From the NCBI RefSeq assembly GCF_002192455.1, contig NZ_CP021744.1, positions 1,240,001-1,304,000 of the forward strand: a stretch of DNA of 64,000 bases, written 5' to 3'. Numbering within the stretch: position 1 is the stretch's first letter; every line of letters starts with the position of its first letter. This DNA is from Streptomyces albireticuli (GTDB lineage Bacteria; Actinomycetota; Actinomycetes; Streptomycetales; Streptomycetaceae). This document shows positions 16,852 to 25,610 of the stretch, in pieces. The notes below the pieces were generated by a model that was given only the letters and a program-made list of their open reading frames with translations, did no database searches and was not told the DNA's origin. The position numbers and the translations under genes are program-made.

Positions 16852-17788
16852 GGCCGTACTGCTCCTCAGCCTTCCAGAAGTACACGAAGCCTCCGACGCC
16901 GAAGACCAGCGCCCAGCCGAGGGCCAGGGACCAGACGTGCGGCGGCAGGTGGATCCTGCTGTGGTTCTCGATCAGCGACCAGCGCATCAGGTCGATGTAG
17001 ACGGCGGCCGGGTTGGCGCTCAGCACGTCCACGACCCACCCCGGCGCCTTCGCCTTCTCCAGCGCGTCCACCAGGCTGTACATCACGCCGGACGCGTACA
17101 TCCAGGTACGCGTGACGAACGGCAGCAGCTGGGCGAGGTCCGGGGTCTTGCTGCCCGCGCGGGCCAGCACCATCGCGAGGCCGGTGTTGAAGCAGAACTG
17201 GAGCACCAGCACCGGGACGATCAGCAGCCACGAGAGCGACGGCATGTGGCCGAAGCCCAGCAGGAAGAGGAAGAGCACCACCATCGAGTACAGCAGCTGC
17301 TGGAGCTGCTGGAGCGCGAAGGAGATCGGCAGCGCCGCCCGGGGGAAGTGCAGGGCCCGCACCAGCCCCAGGTTGCCCGAGATGGCGCGGACGCCCGCCA
17401 TCGCCGAGCTCTGGGTGAAGGTGAAGACGAAGATGCCCGTCACCAGGAAGGGGATGTACGTCCTGATCCCCATCCCCTTGCTCTGCTGCATCAGCAGGCC
17501 GAAGATGAGGAAGTACACCGTCGCGTTCAGCAGCGGCGTGGCCACCTGCCAGACCTGGCCCAGCTTCGCCTTGCTGTACTGCGCGGTCAGCTTCGCCCGG
17601 GAGAACGCGAGGATGAAGTGGCGCCGCGCCCACAGCTGCCGGGCGTACTCCCCCAGCGGGGGCCGGGCGCCGCTCACCGCGAGGCCGTACTTCTTGGCCA
17701 GCTCGGCGGCGGAGAGTCCGTCGTCGGGGGATGGCGGGGCACTCATGGCGACCGCACTGTCGTGCGTTGTCTCGCTCACAGTTGACAC
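16844..17788 (-). CDS. ABC exporter permease, TagG/Wzm family
   Basis: A 314-residue ABC-2-type permease. The amphipathic N-terminal stretch (YARQLWARRHFILAFSRAK) precedes about six membrane segments, for example VYFLIFGLLM and the VVLFLFLLGF region. I chose GTG 17788 because GAGGA sits 5 nt upstream; a GTG at 17779 and an ATG at 17746 are alternatives. With the ATPase it should export a lipid-linked glycan or teichoic-acid-like polymer to the cell surface. The substrate is presumably made by the enzymes encoded upstream in the same operon. Confidence 0.92.
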   Translation of the reverse strand: MSTVSETTHDSAVAMSAPPSPDDGLSAAELAKKYGLAVSGARPPLGEYARQLWARRHFILAFSRAKLTAQYSKAKLGQVWQVATPLLNATVYFLIFGLLMQQSKGMGIRTYIPFLVTGIFVFTFTQSSAMAGVRAISGNLGLVRALHFPRAALPISFALQQLQQLLYSMVVLFLFLLGFGHMPSLSWLLIVPVLVLQFCFNTGLAMVLARAGSKTPDLAQLLPFVTRTWMYASGVMYSLVDALEKAKAPGWVVDVLSANPAAVYIDLMRWSLIENHSRIHLPPHVWSLALGWALVFGVGGFVYFWKAEEQYGRG

Positions 17789-17857
17789 TTTCGTCCTCAA
17801 GGTGCGCTCCCGGGGTCCTGCCCCGGGACGCGCCCGATGCTCTCAGACAAGAGCTTG

Positions 17858-18781
17858 TCAGATCACGGGAGGGCGACCCAGTCGGGTCAGGCGCCACACG
17901 GTACGCCACTTCATGGGGCGCCGTGGGCCACAGGGGGTCGTCCAGCCCTCCTTGAAGCCGCCAAGCCAGGCGCGCAGCGCCGGCATCGAGGGCCGCCTGG
18001 CCAGGGTCAGCAGCAGCCACACCCCGAGGTAGACGGGGACGAGGGGCGCCGGGAGGTTGCGCCGGGCCAGCCAGACGCGGTTGCGGGCGACCATGCGGTG
18101 GTAGACCGCGTGGCGGCTCGGCGGCGTCGTCGGGTGGTGCAGGACCATGTCCGAGCGGTAGTCGATCATCCAGCCCGCGTCGAGGGCCCGCCACGCGAGG
18201 TCGGTCTCCTCATGGGCGTAGAAGAAGTCGTCGGGCAGGCCGCCGACCTCCGCGAAGACCCGGGTGCGGACCGCGTTGGCGCCGCCGAGGAAGGTGGTCA
18301 CGCGCGAGGACCGCATCGGGTCCGAGGCGCGCAGCCGCGGCACGTGGCGGCGCTGGGTGAGCCCGGTGTCGGGGTCGGCGATGCGGAAGCTGACGATGCC
18401 GAGCTTCGGGTCGGCGGCGAAGGCCTCGCGGCACAGCGCGGCCGTGTCCTGGCCGGGCAGCAGCCCGTCGTCGTCCAGGAAGAGCAGCGCGTCGACCTCG
18501 CGGCCGGCGGGGCCGAAGGCCTCGATGCCGACGTTGCGGCCGGCCGGGATGCCGACGTTCTCGGAGAGCTCGACGGTCCGCACGGTCAGCCCGGGCGGGG
18601 CCATGGAGGCGAGCGGGGGCAGCGGCGAGCCGTTGCCGACGACGACGACCTCGATGGGGTCGCCGTCCTGCTTGGCCACCGACTCCAGCAGCGCGCGCAG
18701 CTCGGCGGGGCGGTTGCCCATGGTCAGGACGACCGCGCCGAGCTTCATGCTCGACGCGGCGGGAGCGGAGGAGGCACTCAT
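17858..18781 (-). CDS. Family 2 glycosyltransferase
   Basis: A 307-residue GT-A glycosyltransferase. The nucleotide-sugar site starts LGAVVLTMGNRPAELRALL near residue 14. The DxD-type metal motif is LLFLDDDG, and the acceptor-side motif is FYAHEETDLAWRA, where ED is the usual catalytic base region. A C-terminal hydrophobic stretch (VPVYLGVWLLLTLA) suggests membrane association, as in rhamnosyl- or galactofuranosyl-type transferases. It overlaps the CDP-alcohol transferase stop by 4 nt (ATGA). Donor and acceptor are unknown. Confidence 0.9.
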   Translation of the reverse strand: MSASSAPAASSMKLGAVVLTMGNRPAELRALLESVAKQDGDPIEVVVVGNGSPLPPLASMAPPGLTVRTVELSENVGIPAGRNVGIEAFGPAGREVDALLFLDDDGLLPGQDTAALCREAFAADPKLGIVSFRIADPDTGLTQRRHVPRLRASDPMRSSRVTTFLGGANAVRTRVFAEVGGLPDDFFYAHEETDLAWRALDAGWMIDYRSDMVLHHPTTPPSRHAVYHRMVARNRVWLARRNLPAPLVPVYLGVWLLLTLARRPSMPALRAWLGGFKEGWTTPCGPRRPMKWRTVWRLTRLGRPPVI

Positions 18782-19563
18782 TTCAGCCTGCTGGAAGCGA
18801 GGATGGACACGAGGTGGAGCACTGTCTGCAATACCGCGATGGCGGCGAGCAGCACAACCGCGATCCGGGTGAACAGCAGGTCGTGGTGGAAGAAGTCCGC
18901 GATGCCCGCGACCAGGATCACCAGGGACGCCTCGACGCCGCCGACCAGGCGGTGGAACTTCAGCGCCGCCGCGGCCTTGCGGGCCAGGGCCATGCCCGAG
19001 GAGCGGGGGGTGGCCGCGGAGTCCTCCGCCGCCGGCAGCCCGCTGCGGGCCCGGGCCACGTCCACCAGGTCCGTCTCGGCCTTGATCAGGATCGCGCCGA
19101 GCGCGGCCACGGTGCCCAGGAGCGCCCACTGCCACTGCGTGCTCGCGCCGTCCTTGTGGAAGACGTCCGCGGCGCGGATGCCGAAGCCCACCAGAAGGGC
19201 GGCCTCGGAGAGGTAGTGGCCCACCCGGTCGAGGTAGACGCCGGTGATCGAGGTGACCTTGCGCCAGCGCGCGAGCTCGCCGTCGACACAGTCCAGGAGC
19301 AGGTACAGCTGGATGAGCAGCGCGCCCAGGATCGCCCCGGTCAGGCCGGGCACCAGGAGTGCCGCGCCGGCCGCGATCCCGGCGAGGATCATCAGCCCGG
19401 TGTACCCGTTGGGCGAGAGCCTGGTGTCCACCAGGACCCGGGTGCAGCGCAGCGAGATCTCCCGCATGTAGATGCGCCCGGCCCAGTGCTCACCGCTGCG
19501 CCGGTCCTTGAGGCCGCCGGGGTGGACGACCGGACGGAGTTCAGCTAGTGACGGTTTTGGCAT
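18778..19563 (-). CDS. CDP-alcohol phosphotransferase family protein with altered active-site motif
   Basis: A 261-residue integral membrane enzyme of the class that makes phosphodiester bonds from CDP-activated alcohols. The motif region reads DCVDGELARWRKVTSITGVY then LDRVGH. The canonical pattern is DxxDGxxAR-x8-GxxxDxxxD, so the last Asp, usually the catalytic base, is His here. About six membrane segments are visible. I chose ATG 19563, which overlaps the preceding gene by 23 nt. A non-canonical alcohol acceptor or an altered mechanism is possible. Confidence 0.88.
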   Translation of the reverse strand: MPKPSLAELRPVVHPGGLKDRRSGEHWAGRIYMREISLRCTRVLVDTRLSPNGYTGLMILAGIAAGAALLVPGLTGAILGALLIQLYLLLDCVDGELARWRKVTSITGVYLDRVGHYLSEAALLVGFGIRAADVFHKDGASTQWQWALLGTVAALGAILIKAETDLVDVARARSGLPAAEDSAATPRSSGMALARKAAAALKFHRLVGGVEASLVILVAGIADFFHHDLLFTRIAVVLLAAIAVLQTVLHLVSILASSRLK

Positions 19564-20602
19564 AGTCGGCGTAAGCGTCCCTGATCTGGTCGGTGGAGAG
19601 GTCGAGGTGCTCCAGGATCGTGTAGCGCCCGGGGCGGGTCCGCGGGGCGTACTCGACGGCCCTGACGAACTCCTCGGCACTGAAGCCGATCTCCTGCGGC
19701 AGCACCGGCAGGCCGTGGCGCCGCAGCACCTCGACCATCAGCGCGGACTCCTCGCGGGCCCCGCGGAGGTGCATGGCGAAGGCGGCGCCGAGGCCACACT
19801 GCTCGCCGTGGCTGGCGGCCCGCTTGGGGTAGAGCAGGTCGAAGGCGTGGTTGATCTCGTGGCACGCGCCGGAGGCGGGGCGGCTGTCGCCGGCCACCGA
19901 CATGGAGATGCCGGTGAGCACGAGGCCCTCGGCGAGCACCTGGAGGAAGCCGTCGTCGCCGACGCCGCCGGGGTGGCGGAGCACGGCCTCGCCGGCCTGG
20001 CGGGCCATCGCGGCGGCCAGGCCGTCGATCGCCTCGCCCGTCTCGCGGTGGGAGAGCTCCCAGTCGGCGACGGAGGAGATGTTGGAGATCGCGTCACCGA
20101 TGCCGGAGCGCACGAAGCGGACCGGTGCCTCACGGATGACGTCGAGGTCGATGACGACGGCGATGGGGTTGGGCACCCCGTACGAGCCGCGGCCCGCGTC
20201 GTTGTCGAGCGTGGCGACGGGCGAGCAGAGGCCGTCGTGCGACAGGTTCGTCGCGACGGCCACCAGCGGCAGCCCGACCCGTGCGGCGGCGTACTTCGCA
20301 CAGTCGATGATCTTGCCGCCGCCGAGGCCCACGACCGCGTCGTAGTGCCCCTTCTTCATGGCGTCGCCGAGCTTGATGGCGTCGTCGAGGGTGCCGCCGC
20401 CGACCTCGTACCAGGAGGCGCCGGGCAGCGCCGGGGCGAGCCGCTCGCGCAGCACCGCCCCGGAGCCGCCGCTGATGGCGATGGCCAGCTTGCCGGAGCT
20501 GGAGATCCGCTGATCGGCGAGGATCTTCGCCAGATCGTCCAGCGCTCCGGCCCGGATGTCGACGACGACCGGCGAGGGGATGAGCCTCGTCAGTACTGGC
20601 AC
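19541..20602 (-). CDS. Glycerol-1-phosphate-dehydrogenase-like enzyme (Fe-ADH/AraM-EgsA superfamily)
   Basis: A 353-residue protein of the iron-type alcohol dehydrogenase/dehydroquinate-synthase fold, closest in pattern to sn-glycerol-1-phosphate dehydrogenases. The NAD-binding signature is VVGLGGGKIIDCAKY and the metal site region includes SGACHEINHAFDLL and HGEQCGLG. Known relatives reduce DHAP to glycerol-1-phosphate in archaea and in Bacillus (AraM). The GTG at 20602 overlaps the nucleotidyltransferase gene by 13 nt. In this operon it could make the alcohol phosphate that is then activated with CTP, but the substrate could be another keto-phosphate. Confidence 0.85.
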   Translation of the reverse strand: MPVLTRLIPSPVVVDIRAGALDDLAKILADQRISSSGKLAIAISGGSGAVLRERLAPALPGASWYEVGGGTLDDAIKLGDAMKKGHYDAVVGLGGGKIIDCAKYAAARVGLPLVAVATNLSHDGLCSPVATLDNDAGRGSYGVPNPIAVVIDLDVIREAPVRFVRSGIGDAISNISSVADWELSHRETGEAIDGLAAAMARQAGEAVLRHPGGVGDDGFLQVLAEGLVLTGISMSVAGDSRPASGACHEINHAFDLLYPKRAASHGEQCGLGAAFAMHLRGAREESALMVEVLRRHGLPVLPQEIGFSAEEFVRAVEYAPRTRPGRYTILEHLDLSTDQIRDAYADYAKTVTS

Positions 20603-21327
20603 GCGATCCCCCGGCCCTTGGCGAGGTCGTCGTGGTTGTCGATCTCGACCCACTTGACGTCGCCGATGGGCGCCACGTCGACCTTGAAGCCGCGGTTGAC
20701 GAGCTCCTGGTAGCCGTCCTCGTAGTAGAGGTCGGGGTCGCGCTCGAAGGTGACCTTGAGGGCGTCCGCCAGCTCGGCGGCGGCCTCGCCCTCGATCAGG
20801 GTGACACCGATGTACTCACCGGTGGCCTCGGCCGGGTCCATCAGCTTGGTGATCTTCTGGACGCCCTTCTCGGGGTCGACGACGACCTTCATCTCCTCGT
20901 CGGCGAGCTGCTTCACCGTGTCGAGGGCGAGGATGATCTTCTGACCCTTGCCGCGGGCGGCGAGGAGGGTGCGCTCGACGGAGACCGGGTGCACGGTGTC
21001 ACCGTTGGCGAGGATCACGCCGTCCTTGAGGGCGTCGCGGCCGCACCACAGGGAGTAGGCGTTGTTCCACTCCTCGGCCTTGTCGTTGTCGATCAGGGTG
21101 AGGCTCAGGCCGTACTTGGCCTCCAGGGCCTCCTTGCGGGCGTACACGGCCTCCTTGCGGTAGCCCACGATGATCGCGACCTCGGTCAGACCGATCTCGG
21201 CGAAGTTGGCCAGGGTGAGGTCGAGGATGGTGGTGTCACCGTCCACCGGCACCAGGGCCTTGGGCAGAGTGTCGGTGTAGGGACGCAGACGCCGTCCGGC
21301 GCCGGCAGCCAGCACGAGGCCGATCAT
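20590..21327 (-). CDS. Sugar/alcohol-phosphate nucleotidyltransferase
   Basis: A 245-residue nucleotidyltransferase of the RmlA/LicC/IPCT type. The pyrophosphorylase signature is VLAAGAGRRLRPYTDTLPKA with the catalytic Lys in PKALVPV. Later motifs include NGDTVHPVS for metal and phosphate binding and the C-terminal VEIDNHDDLAKG, typical of LicC-like cytidylyltransferases. It probably makes a CDP-alcohol for the two CDP-alcohol phosphotransferases beside it; UDP or dTDP products cannot be excluded. It overlaps the DUF5941 gene stop by 4 nt (ATGA). Confidence 0.88.
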   Translation of the reverse strand: MIGLVLAAGAGRRLRPYTDTLPKALVPVDGDTTILDLTLANFAEIGLTEVAIIVGYRKEAVYARKEALEAKYGLSLTLIDNDKAEEWNNAYSLWCGRDALKDGVILANGDTVHPVSVERTLLAARGKGQKIILALDTVKQLADEEMKVVVDPEKGVQKITKLMDPAEATGEYIGVTLIEGEAAAELADALKVTFERDPDLYYEDGYQELVNRGFKVDVAPIGDVKWVEIDNHDDLAKGRGIACQY

Positions 21328-23198
21328 GCGGGTTCTCCTGATTCGTCGTGTACAGCGGGCGCCCCGGAGGACACCCAGAAACGGATGCTCTCGATGAGCA
21401 CCGTGATCGCGAGGGCGGCCGCGAGGACCGTCAGCGCGATGGTGAAACCTTGGCCGTGCCACAGGGCGGCGGCGATCGAGACCGCCAGGACGCGTCCCTC
21501 GTGCCCGCCGATCGCCCGCACCAGCCGGTGCGGGGGCGCGCCGGTGCCACCGCGGATGCGGTACACCGTGTCGTAGTGATGGTAGGCGACCGCGGCCACC
21601 AGGCCGAAAGCAGCGGGCAGGGCGCCGGGGGCGTCCGACTGCGCGGCGAGGGTGAGGACGAGCCCGTACTCGGCGGCCCGGAAGACCGGGGGGACCAGCC
21701 AGTCCAGCGGTCCCTTGAGGGGCTGGGCGACGGCGACGCCCGCGAAGAGCGCGTACACCACGGCCTGGAGCACGGCCCGCCAGCTGCCGCCGTTGCCGGT
21801 GAGAAGCGGTCCGATCAGCAGGCAGGCCGTCGCCAGCACGGCCCAGAAGGGGGGGCCGTAGGCGCGGCCGGGCACGGTGGCGCCGAGCGTCCGGCCCGCG
21901 GCCTCGGCGATCGGGCCGGAGTCGGCGAGGTCGGCCAGGGCCTGGGCGGCCCGGTCGGTGCGCCGGGCCTTGCGGGTCAGCGAGCGCAGGACGCGGCCGG
22001 CGGTGGTGTAGCAGGCGGCGAAGGCGCAGCCGATCAGCAGGACGACGAAGACCACGCGGGGTGTGGTGAGCGCCGTGAGGACCGCGATCAGCGCCCAGCG
22101 CTCGCCGATGGGCAGCACGATCATGCGGCGGACCCATACGGTCCAGCCGACGCTGTCGAGCCGGCCGGAGAGCGCGGCCGTCGGGCTGGTGTTGGCCGTG
22201 GCGTCGTGGTTCGCCTCGTTGAAAGCGAAGTCGACGACGTGCCGGCAGGTCATGAGGACCATCGCGCCGAGCGCGAGCGCCCATACGTCGTCGTGGCCGC
22301 CGCCCCGGGAGGCGCCCAGGGCCAGGCCCGCGTAGAAGGCGTACTCCTTGGCGCGGTCGAACGTGGCGTCGAGCCAGGCTCCCAGCGTGGAGTACTGGAG
22401 GGAGTAGCGGGCGAGCTGGCCGTCGGTGCAGTCGAGGACGAAGGAGAAGAGGAGCAGCGCGCCGGCGGCGACGAAGCCGCCCCGGGTGCCGGTGGCCGCG
22501 CAGCCGGCCGCGATCAGCGCCGTGAGCAGCGAGGCGGTCGTCACCTGATTGGGGGTGAGGCCGCGGCGGGCGCACCAGCGGGCGAGGTAGCGGGAGTACG
22601 GGCTGATGCAGAAGGTGGTGAAGAAGCCGTCGCGGGACTTCACGGCGTTGCGCAGGCGTACGGCCTCGTCGTCGACGGCGCCGACCTCGGCGAGGGTCTT
22701 CGCGCGCGCCTCGTCCCCGTGCGGCACGGCCGCGACGAGCACGCCGAGCTCGGGCCGGTGCACGGCGACGCCGTCGGCCTCCAGCCGGGCGGCGACGGCG
22801 CCGGGGAGCTCCGCGGCGGGCCCGTGCGGCCCGGACGGGTGGTGGCCGGGCTCTTCGGAGTCGTTGTCCGGAGCCGCGTCCGGTCCGGTGGCCCGTGCCG
22901 GGCGGCCGGTCGTCACGGTGCCGAGCGCGCGCGTCAGGGACGCGCGGGCGTCCGGCTGCGCGGTGAGCGCGCCCTCGACGGCGGCGGCCGGGAAGCGGGG
23001 GTCGGTCAGGGCCAGCCGCAGGGCGTGGACGTGCCCGACGAAGCCGGGATCCACCAGAGCGACCCGCTCGGTGGCCGGGACGGCGGCCAGCGCCCCGGTG
23101 ACGTCCGTCGCCACGCGGACGTCGAAGCCGAGGGACCGCAGGTCCTCCTCAAGGGAGGAGCCGACGGGCGGCGGGCCTGTGAGGATGGCGGTCGACAG
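21324..23198 (-). CDS. DUF5941-type CDP-alcohol phosphotransferase, probable CTG start
   Basis: A large membrane protein with an N-terminal region of about 190 residues, a CDP-alcohol phosphotransferase domain with the complete motif (DCTDGQLARYSLQYSTLGAW then LDATFD), and a C-terminal multi-span region that I recall as DUF5941. The best conventional start, GTG 23114, has no ribosome-binding site. The frame continues upstream with protein-like sequence (STAILTGPPPVGSSLEEDL) to a CTG at 23198 placed 9 nt after AAGGAG. That gives 624 residues rather than 596. A stop codon lies just upstream of the CTG. It is the first gene of the operon. Confidence 0.82.
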   Translation of the reverse strand: MSTAILTGPPPVGSSLEEDLRSLGFDVRVATDVTGALAAVPATERVALVDPGFVGHVHALRLALTDPRFPAAAVEGALTAQPDARASLTRALGTVTTGRPARATGPDAAPDNDSEEPGHHPSGPHGPAAELPGAVAARLEADGVAVHRPELGVLVAAVPHGDEARAKTLAEVGAVDDEAVRLRNAVKSRDGFFTTFCISPYSRYLARWCARRGLTPNQVTTASLLTALIAAGCAATGTRGGFVAAGALLLFSFVLDCTDGQLARYSLQYSTLGAWLDATFDRAKEYAFYAGLALGASRGGGHDDVWALALGAMVLMTCRHVVDFAFNEANHDATANTSPTAALSGRLDSVGWTVWVRRMIVLPIGERWALIAVLTALTTPRVVFVVLLIGCAFAACYTTAGRVLRSLTRKARRTDRAAQALADLADSGPIAEAAGRTLGATVPGRAYGPPFWAVLATACLLIGPLLTGNGGSWRAVLQAVVYALFAGVAVAQPLKGPLDWLVPPVFRAAEYGLVLTLAAQSDAPGALPAAFGLVAAVAYHHYDTVYRIRGGTGAPPHRLVRAIGGHEGRVLAVSIAAALWHGQGFTIALTVLAAALAITVLIESIRFWVSSGAPAVHDESGEPA

Positions 23199-23400
23199 AC
23201 GAACTCACTCCTTGCGGCTGACATGGCCGCCTCGGGGCCGCGGGACGCGGCGGGCGGCAGTCGTGCCCGGACCCGGGTGCGGGCGGCACGTCGGCAGAGG
23301 CTATCGGATCACCGGAAGGTGCCGTTCACCGCACGTGCACCCCGCCTTCCCGCCACTGACAGGACGCATGGGACGCCCAGGAGGTTCCGGGCGCACTGGA

Positions 23401-23430
23401 GTGAAGGGAAGTGAAGAGAAGTGAAGCCGA
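23401..23430. repeat. Three tandem 10-bp repeats upstream of epimerase gene
   Basis: GTGAAGGGAA, GTGAAGAGAA and GTGAAGCCGA follow one another exactly, a one-helical-turn period. They lie 36 nt before the epimerase ATG in the divergent region between the DUF5941 gene and the epimerase gene (23199-23465). A regulator binding one DNA face is plausible. The rest of the gap shows nothing else distinct. Confidence 0.5.
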
Positions 23431-23465
23431 CGGGGCCCTTACCTTGGCTGGATTAGGGTGCCGTT

Positions 23466-24455
23466 ATGACATGGCTGATCACAGGCGGGGCCGGGTACAT
23501 CGGGGCGCACGTGGCGCGGGCGATGGTGGCGGCGGGGGAGCGGGTCGCCGTGCTGGACGATCTGTCCACCGGCGTGGCCGGGCGGCTGCCCGGCGAGTGC
23601 GAGCTGGTGCGGGGCTCGGTCCTGGACCGTGAGGTGCTGGACTCGGCGTTCGCCCGGCTGGGTGTCACGGGTGTGGTGCATCTCGCGGCGAAGAAGCAGG
23701 TCGGGGAGTCGGTGGAGAAGCCGCTGCTCTACTACCGGGAGAACATGCACGGGCTGACGGTGCTGCTGGAGGCGGCGGTCGCGGCGAACGTCGGGAGCTT
23801 CGTCTTCTCCTCCTCCGCGGCGGTCTACGGCATGCCGGACGTGGACCTCGTCACGGAGAAGACGCCGTGCCTGCCGATGAACCCGTACGGGGAGACCAAG
23901 CTGGCCGGCGAGTGGCTGGTCCGGGCCACCGGCTCGGCGTACGGCATGTCCACCGCCTGCCTGCGCTACTTCAACGTGGCGGGGGCGGCCACGCCCGAGC
24001 TGGCCGACACCGGGGTCTACAACATCATCCCGATGATGTTCGACCGGCTCGGCCGGGGCGAGAGCCCGCGCATCTTCGGCGACGACTACGCCACCCCCGA
24101 CGGCACCTGCGTCCGTGACTACATCCACATCGAGGACCTGGCCACGGCCCACCTGGCGGCGGCGCGGCGGCTGGCCGAGCGGCCGGGCTCGGGGGACCTC
24201 ACGCTGAACGTCGGCACCGGGCACGGGGTGTCCGTCCGCGAGATGGCGGACCTGATCGCGGAGGTCACCGGGCACCACAGCCCCGCGCCCGTCGTCGAGC
24301 CACGCCGTCCGGGTGATCCGGCGCGTGTCGTCGCGTCGAACGAACTGATCGCCCGGGAGCTCGGCTGGAGCCCGGCGCACGACGTGCGGGGCATGGTGAG
24401 TTCGGCCTGGGAAGGCTGGTGCCACCACCACCCCGGGGCTCGGGTCCCGGCATAA
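23466..24455 (+). CDS. galE: UDP-glucose 4-epimerase-like NAD-dependent sugar epimerase
   Basis: A 329-residue extended short-chain dehydrogenase. The NAD-binding GxxGxxG is MTWLITGGAGYIGAHV at the N-terminus. The catalytic Ser/Tyr/Lys are in SSSAAVYG and YGETKLAGE. DYIHIEDLA and the C-terminal RRPGDPARVVASNELI are typical of GalE. There is no ribosome-binding site; a TAGGGT -10-like box (23454-23459) ends 6 nt before the ATG, which suggests a leaderless transcript. Divergence from the CDP-alcohol operon raises the possibility that it supplies a UDP-sugar to that pathway. Exact substrate is uncertain. Confidence 0.88.
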   Translation: MTWLITGGAGYIGAHVARAMVAAGERVAVLDDLSTGVAGRLPGECELVRGSVLDREVLDSAFARLGVTGVVHLAAKKQVGESVEKPLLYYRENMHGLTVLLEAAVAANVGSFVFSSSAAVYGMPDVDLVTEKTPCLPMNPYGETKLAGEWLVRATGSAYGMSTACLRYFNVAGAATPELADTGVYNIIPMMFDRLGRGESPRIFGDDYATPDGTCVRDYIHIEDLATAHLAAARRLAERPGSGDLTLNVGTGHGVSVREMADLIAEVTGHHSPAPVVEPRRPGDPARVVASNELIARELGWSPAHDVRGMVSSAWEGWCHHHPGARVPA

Positions 24456-24606
24456 CCACAGATCAGCGCGTCGGGGCATCGTCGCAGGTCAGAGCAGATG
24501 ACAACGGTGTTCAGTGCCGCGTTGCCCCATACCCCCCACCCGTAGTTCACTGAAGCCTCGGCCGGCACCCGCCGGCCGGGGCTCACCGGTTCGGGAGGCG
24601 GCATTC

Positions 24607-25554
24607 ATGGGCGCAGGGCACGACCACGGCCATTCGCACGGAGGCCCCCCGCCGGGCGCCGGCGGCACGGCGGCCGCGGCCTACCGGGGCCGGCTGCGGA
24701 TCGCGCTGGGGATCACCCTCACGGTGCTCGCCGCGGAGATCGTCGGCAGCGCGCTGACGGGTTCGCTGGCGCTGCTCGCCGACGCCGGGCACATGGCGAC
24801 GGACGCGGTCGGGGTGGGCATGGCGCTGGTGGCGATCCACTTCGCCAACCGCCCGGCCGGCGGTCGCCGGACGTACGGCTACGCCCGCGCCGAGATCCTG
24901 GCGGCGCTGCTGAACTGTCTGCTGCTGCTCGGTGTGGGCGGCTTCATCCTCGTCGAGGCGATCGAGCGGCTGGCGAACCCCACCGAGGTGCCGGGCGGCA
25001 TGACCGTGGTCTTCGGTCTGGTGGGTGTGGTCGCCAATCTGATCTCCCTGGGCCTGCTGATGCGGGGGCAGAAGGAGAGCCTCAATGTGCGCGGGGCGTT
25101 CCTGGAGGTCCTCTCGGACGCGCTGGGCTCGCTGGCCGTGGTGGTCTCGGCGCTGGTGATCATGGCGACGGGCTGGACACAGGCGGACCCGGTCGCCTCG
25201 CTGCTGATCGGCCTGATGATCGTCCCGCGGACGGTCAAGCTGTTCCGGGAGGCGCTGGACGTCCTGCTGGAGGCGGCCCCGAGGAACGTCGACATAGACG
25301 AGATCCGGTCACACATCATGGCGCTGCCCGGCGTGGAGGACCTGCACGACCTGCATGTGTGGACGATCACATCCGGGATGCCCGTCCTGTCGGCGCACGT
25401 GGTCGTCGACCACGCGGCGCTGGACTCGGTCGGCCACGAGAAAATGCTGCACGACCTGCAAGGCTGCCTCGGCGAGCACTTCGACGTGGAGCACTGCACC
25501 TTCCAGCTGGAGCCCGGTGGCCACGCGGAGCACGAGGCCAGACTCTGTCATTGA
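24607..25554 (+). CDS. Cation diffusion facilitator (Zn/Co/Cd efflux)
   Basis: A 315-residue CDF transporter with six predicted membrane segments and a cytosolic C-terminal domain. The His-rich start HDHGHSHGG probably binds metal. Membrane metal-site motifs HMATDAVG and DALGS are visible, and the C-terminal domain has DLHVWTITSGMPVLSAHVVVD. I chose ATG 24607 because GGGAGG lies 8 nt upstream; the frame is open to 24514. It should export divalent cations by proton antiport. No ArsR or CzrA-like regulator is adjacent. Confidence 0.95.
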   Translation: MGAGHDHGHSHGGPPPGAGGTAAAAYRGRLRIALGITLTVLAAEIVGSALTGSLALLADAGHMATDAVGVGMALVAIHFANRPAGGRRTYGYARAEILAALLNCLLLLGVGGFILVEAIERLANPTEVPGGMTVVFGLVGVVANLISLGLLMRGQKESLNVRGAFLEVLSDALGSLAVVVSALVIMATGWTQADPVASLLIGLMIVPRTVKLFREALDVLLEAAPRNVDIDEIRSHIMALPGVEDLHDLHVWTITSGMPVLSAHVVVDHAALDSVGHEKMLHDLQGCLGEHFDVEHCTFQLEPGGHAEHEARLCH

Positions 25555-25610
25555 CGCCGGGCCGCGGTACGGCAGACTTGAGGGTCGACGACCGACAACG
25601 AGGATGGTCA

